Below, one piece after another: positions 60,543-64,000 of a DNA stretch of 64,000 nt; within the stretch, counting starts at the first letter, position 1; each line of letters opens with the position of its first letter. The stretch is taken from positions 2,046,001-2,110,000 of the forward strand of contig NZ_CP047942.1 in the NCBI RefSeq assembly GCF_014279835.1. Direction: 5' to 3'. Position numbers and translations under genes: made by a program. The notes under the pieces were generated by a model. It was not told the origin of the DNA. It searched no databases and was given only the letters and a program-made list of their open reading frames with translations. The stretch comes from Synechococcus sp. MVIR-18-1 (GTDB taxonomy: Bacteria > Cyanobacteriota > Cyanobacteriia > PCC-6307 > Cyanobiaceae).

Positions 60543-60738
60543 TTTCAGCTGCTTCCAGCGAGTCTTTGGACGTCCTGGATTGATCAGAAATGGATTGATC
60601 AGAGGGCGCTAAGACTGGCTTGGGTGTCGAACGTTCTCGCACTCCTCCTCCTCCTGCCCAACTAAAAAACAACCAATAACTAATCACGGCAAGACCGGCT
60701 GCCACCACAAGGGCCGTGACCTGCTCCAGTCTTCGCAT
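60520..60738 (-). CDS. Small single-helix membrane protein
   Basis: The 72-aa product has one helix (VTALVVAAGLAVISYWLFFSW) and a Ser/Pro/Asp-rich tail. No family is recognised. The ATG at 60738 is preferred over an upstream in-frame one, which would run into the ABC-F gene. It overlaps the 3' end of the Nif11-like gene. Confidence 0.5.
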   Translation of the reverse strand: MRRLEQVTALVVAAGLAVISYWLFFSWAGGGGVRERSTPKPVLAPSDQSISDQSRTSKDSLEAAEIKALPSP

Positions 60739-60813
60739 TGAGCCTGCTCCCAGCCCCAGCAGTCTGCCTGGAAACCTCGACACGGGATGATGGGCTTTCC
60801 CTGCCTCCACTCC

Positions 60814-62538
60814 GTGCTGCGACTTGAGCGAGTCGGCAAGATTTATCCCACCGGAGAAGTTCTGCGGGATGTGACCTGGGAGGTCAAACCCGGTGACCGT
60901 ATCGGCCTCGTTGGCGTGAATGGGGCAGGGAAGTCAACTCAGCTCAGGCTGATTGCTGGCATGGAAGAAGCCAGCAGTGGGCAAGTCGTGAAACAAGGTG
61001 AGCCAAGAATCGCTTACCTGCAGCAAGAATTCGATGTTGACCCCAGCCGCACGGTCCGCGAAGAGCTGTTTCAAGCCTTTGGGGAGGCCGCCATTGTGCT
61101 GGACAAACAAAAAAAAGTTGAATTGGAGATGGGGTCAGACCGCGCAGCGGCAGACCCCGATCATCTCGATGAGCTCATTCACGAACTAGGGCGACTGCAG
61201 ACCCGATTTGAAGGACTGCATGGCTATGAGCTCGATGCACGCATCGACAAACTTCTCCCCACTATCGGGTTCAAACTCGATGAGGCAGACCGCCTGGTTT
61301 CGGATTACTCCGGTGGCTGGCAAATGCGCCTAGCACTGGGGAAAATCCTCTTACAAGACCCTGATCTTCTTCTGTTAGACGAGCCAACCAACCATCTCGA
61401 TGTCGAAACGATTCAGTGGCTCGAGGGATATCTCATCGAACAAAAAGCTGCACTGGTCGTCATCAGTCATGACCGCACGTTTCTGGATCGCGTCTGCAAT
61501 CAAATTGTGAGTACTGAGCGAGGTGTGTCGAGGGCGTACTTAGGCAATTACACCTCGCACCTCGAGCAAAAAGCACTCGAGAAAGAGGCCTCACAAGCAG
61601 CTTTTGAACGGCAGCAGAAAGAGATCGCAACCCAACAGGCCTATATCGATCGATTCCGTGCCAGTGCAACGCGCAGCACCCAGGCAAAAAGCCGAGAGAA
61701 GCAGTTGGACAAAGTCGAAAGGGTTGATGCCCCGGTTGAGTCAGTGGGTGGACCCAGTTTCCGCTTCCCCCCGGCACCACGATCTGGCGCTCAGGTCGCT
61801 GTGATCGAAAACATGACCCATTGCTACGGGGAAAACATCCTTTTCATGGAAGCTGATCTCGAAATCGAGAGAGGTGATCGGATCGCCTTTGTCGGTCCCA
61901 ACGGAGCCGGAAAGTCCACCCTGCTCCGATTGATCATGGGGGTCGAAACTCCCGAAGAAGGTTCAGCAAGGCTCGGGGAACACAACGTCATTGCCAGCTA
62001 TTTCGAACAAAACCAAGCCGAAGCCCTCGATCTCAACAAGACGGTGATCGAAACCATGTTCGAAGCCGTTCCTGATTGGACGCAAACTCAAGTGCGCTCA
62101 TTGCTGGGGAGTTTCTGTTTCAGCAATGACAGTGTTTTTAAAGACGTTGGCAAACTTAGTGGCGGAGAGAAAGCACGTCTTGCTCTTGCTCTGATGTTGC
62201 TCAGTCCCTGCAATTTGCTGGTTCTCGATGAACCAACAAACCATCTCGACATCCCCGCCAAACAGATGCTTGAAGATGCACTATGCGCCTACGAGGGAGC
62301 CGCATTATTGGTATCGCATGACCGTTACTTCATCTCACGTGTAGCGAACAGGATCGTGGAAATTCGCGACGGAGAACTTGTGGTCTATCGCGGAAATTAC
62401 GCGTATTACCAAGAGAAAAAGGTAGAGGAAAAGGCCGAAGCGGAGGCAAACCGGCTGAGTGCTGAGAAAGAAGCCAAGCGCAAAGCGAACACCGCCAAGC
62501 AAAAACAGCGCGCCTCTCGCAAAAAGAACGCTGCGTAG
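60814..62538 (+). CDS. ABC-F family ATPase (Uup/EttA-type)
   Basis: The 574-aa protein has two ABC ATPase domains. Walker A motifs are GVNGAGKSTQLRLIAG and GPNGAGKSTLLRLIMG, each followed by its own signature (SDYSGGWQMRLALG; LSGGEKARLALALM) and Walker B (LLLDEPTNHLD; LVLDEPTNHLD). There are no membrane segments, as expected for ABC-F translation factors that bind the ribosome E site. The C-terminus is a basic, Lys-rich extension. GTG 60814 gives MLRLERVGKIYP; ATG 60787 would add nine residues. Confidence 0.93.
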   Translation: MLRLERVGKIYPTGEVLRDVTWEVKPGDRIGLVGVNGAGKSTQLRLIAGMEEASSGQVVKQGEPRIAYLQQEFDVDPSRTVREELFQAFGEAAIVLDKQKKVELEMGSDRAAADPDHLDELIHELGRLQTRFEGLHGYELDARIDKLLPTIGFKLDEADRLVSDYSGGWQMRLALGKILLQDPDLLLLDEPTNHLDVETIQWLEGYLIEQKAALVVISHDRTFLDRVCNQIVSTERGVSRAYLGNYTSHLEQKALEKEASQAAFERQQKEIATQQAYIDRFRASATRSTQAKSREKQLDKVERVDAPVESVGGPSFRFPPAPRSGAQVAVIENMTHCYGENILFMEADLEIERGDRIAFVGPNGAGKSTLLRLIMGVETPEEGSARLGEHNVIASYFEQNQAEALDLNKTVIETMFEAVPDWTQTQVRSLLGSFCFSNDSVFKDVGKLSGGEKARLALALMLLSPCNLLVLDEPTNHLDIPAKQMLEDALCAYEGAALLVSHDRYFISRVANRIVEIRDGELVVYRGNYAYYQEKKVEEKAEAEANRLSAEKEAKRKANTAKQKQRASRKKNAA

Positions 62539-62655
62539 CAAAGCATCTCGGCGATCGCAAGACGAAACTTCACACTTGGTTAGGCAGGAAGACTCATTTC
62601 CCTTTACCAGTCCAGACGGTGTGGATAGGCTGACATCACTGATCCCCAGTCGGCC

Positions 62656-62841
62656 ATGAACAACACGCAGTCACGTCATGTCACTCCCGCTGGAACCCCC
62701 GCGTCCATGACTGAAAGCGCTGAGCATGCCCAGACCTGGGACGCGGTTGAAACCTACTTCGAGTGCATCACAACATGCTCCCTCGATGATGGGGAATGCA
62801 TCACACAGTGCGTAGAACAACTCAAAGACACCGACAGCTAA
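62656..62841 (+). CDS. Twin-CX3C miniprotein
   Basis: The 61-aa protein ends with ETYFECITTCSLDDGECITQ and a final Cys, so the cysteines are spaced C-x3-C-x6-C-x3-C in an acidic helical hairpin. ATG at 62707 (MTESAEHAQTW) is a likely alternative start, giving 44 aa. The motif resembles twin-CX3C disulfide hairpins but could also hold a metal. It has no recognised family. Confidence 0.65.
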   Translation: MNNTQSRHVTPAGTPASMTESAEHAQTWDAVETYFECITTCSLDDGECITQCVEQLKDTDS

Positions 62842-62859
62842 CGAACAGCATTGAGATGA

Positions 62860-63981
62860 CTATTGACGCAAAGATGTCATCTCAACAGGTGTCATTGAAA
62901 GCGTAATACGTTGACCAGAACGCATCACATCAAGAGTTAAAGGACGATCCACGCCATGCCTATCAATCGCTGAAACAACTTCAGCGGGATTGTTAATGGA
63001 TTTTCCATCGATCGACACGATCACATCGTTGACGCGCAAGTTTCCACGATCTGCAGGGCCACCCGGCACAACGGATCGAATCACAGCTCCAGGAGGAGCA
63101 CTCGATCCTGGTGTAGGAGCAGGAACCGTTGAAAGGCCGACACCCACCATGGGATGACTCGCCCTTCCCTGCTTAACGAGCTGACTGGCGATCGACCGTG
63201 CCCTGTTGATGGGAATTGCGAAACCGAGGCCAGCCCCTGGTCCTGAGCGCACGAGGGTATTGATCCCAATGACATCACCACGGGCGTTCAACAGCGGGCC
63301 ACCCGAATTACCAGGATTGATCGCAGCGTCTGTCTGGATGAGATCCAGACGCTTTCCTGAAATGCCCAGTTGGGACATGTTGCGATTGAGGTTGCTGACA
63401 ATCCCCATCGTCACTGTGTTTTCAAGGCCGTATGGATTTCCTACAGCGATCGCCCAATCCCCCACCTGAAGACGATCTGAGTTGCCCAAGGGAGCCGTAG
63501 GCCATGGCCCTCTGGTTTCCAACTGCACCACTGCCAGGTCCGTCAGCGAGTCTTGTCCAATCACCCGACCAGCAACGCGTCTGCCATCAGGCAGTCCCAC
63601 CATCACGCGATCCGCATTCTCCACAACATGAGCGTTGGTCAGGACCAACCCTTGTTCATCAAAAATCACCCCGCTGCCCTGCCCGCGCTCGACCCGTGAA
63701 CGCGGGGCCGTTTGAGATTGCATCCCAAAAAAACGGCGCAGGAATGGATCCGCCATCACGCTCCGAGGGAGCCCATTTCCACCAGCCGTCCGGACCGTTC
63801 GCTGTGTTTCAAGTGTGACAACAGCCGGTCCACTGCGTGCAACGGCTTGAGCAACGAACGATTTTGGTGCGACAGCCTGTGGGGGAGCCGATGCGAAGGC
63901 TCGCGGCGGTTGCATCAACATCCCTGGAACGGTCAACGCACCAGCGCAAACCAGGGGAAGCAAAGGATTAAACACCGCCAT
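62860..63981 (-). CDS. Periplasmic serine protease of the DegP/HtrA family
   Basis: The 373-aa protein has a signal peptide, a trypsin-like domain with catalytic His118 (TNAHVV), Asp148 (SLTDLAV) and Ser226 (GNSGGPL), and one C-terminal PDZ domain (GGPADRGNLRVNDVIVSIDG). Such proteases degrade damaged proteins in the periplasm or thylakoid lumen; cyanobacteria have three (HtrA, HhoA, HhoB), and I cannot tell which this is. The gene starts 19 bp from the window's right end. Confidence 0.94.
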   Translation of the reverse strand: MAVFNPLLPLVCAGALTVPGMLMQPPRAFASAPPQAVAPKSFVAQAVARSGPAVVTLETQRTVRTAGGNGLPRSVMADPFLRRFFGMQSQTAPRSRVERGQGSGVIFDEQGLVLTNAHVVENADRVMVGLPDGRRVAGRVIGQDSLTDLAVVQLETRGPWPTAPLGNSDRLQVGDWAIAVGNPYGLENTVTMGIVSNLNRNMSQLGISGKRLDLIQTDAAINPGNSGGPLLNARGDVIGINTLVRSGPGAGLGFAIPINRARSIASQLVKQGRASHPMVGVGLSTVPAPTPGSSAPPGAVIRSVVPGGPADRGNLRVNDVIVSIDGKSINNPAEVVSAIDRHGVDRPLTLDVMRSGQRITLSMTPVEMTSLRQ

Positions 63982-64000
63982 GTCCCTATGTCATCAATGA

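Overview
The window looks like a piece of the chromosome of a marine picocyanobacterium, most likely a Synechococcus. The evidence is the photosynthesis genes (psbX, ycf66, a high-light-inducible protein, a phycobilisome CpcG-type rod-core linker, a CpcS/CpeS-type chromophore lyase, ftrC), a SufR-controlled suf cluster, a PucC-like carrier, and a circularly permuted two-piece tmRNA whose tag ends in APVAA. Genes are dense on both strands with moderately high GC, many 4-base overlaps and several GTG/TTG starts. No rRNA, CRISPR array or intact insertion sequence was seen.

Region 1 (1-2700) is accessory DNA beside the tmRNA gene. It holds a small zinc-ribbon protein overlapping a VirE-family primase/helicase-type ATPase, a dense cluster of TTGGTCA/TGACCAA heptamers, and a small terminase-like DNA-binding protein. 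This is the end of an integrated element that continues off the left edge. The order replication ATPase, then repeat-bearing DNA, then terS-like gene resembles phage satellites, and the heptamer cluster is the best candidate here for an undescribed replication origin or operator array.

Region 2 (2700-12700) has ssrA, an rRNA methyltransferase, a YqjD/YqjE-like membrane pair, smc, a PRC-barrel protein, msrB, an LpxB-like glycosyltransferase and a tRNA-Leu that reads as anticodon AAG. Region 3 (12700-22400) has accC, yggT, psbX, ycf66, two related lipoproteins, an Hlip overlapping an ABC transporter, a HIT protein, a YifB/ComM ATPase, rpsU and small membrane or secreted proteins. Region 4 (22400-33900) has def, an S9 peptidase, methionine-salvage genes (mtnA and a class II aldolase), then sufS-D-C-B with ftrC, transcribed away from sufR. 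A perfect 7-6-7 palindrome in the shared promoter region is a candidate SufR operator.

Region 5 (33800-46900) has phycobilisome genes, a DUF4912 protein, an EF-hand-containing phospholipase-D-like protein, a PucC-family carrier, phosphoglucomutase and an RND efflux pump. Region 6 (46900-59400) has a RarA ATPase with an added C-terminal domain, a DUF1400-like secreted protein, a phosphopantetheinyl transferase, Bcp, CoaX, CysH, an NDH-2-type dehydrogenase overlapping hflX, the KtrB/KtrA potassium system and anmK. Region 7 (59400-64000) is a run of small lineage-type genes (ribbon-helix-helix, Nif11-like, a twin-CX3C miniprotein) around an ABC-F ATPase, ending with a DegP/HtrA protease.
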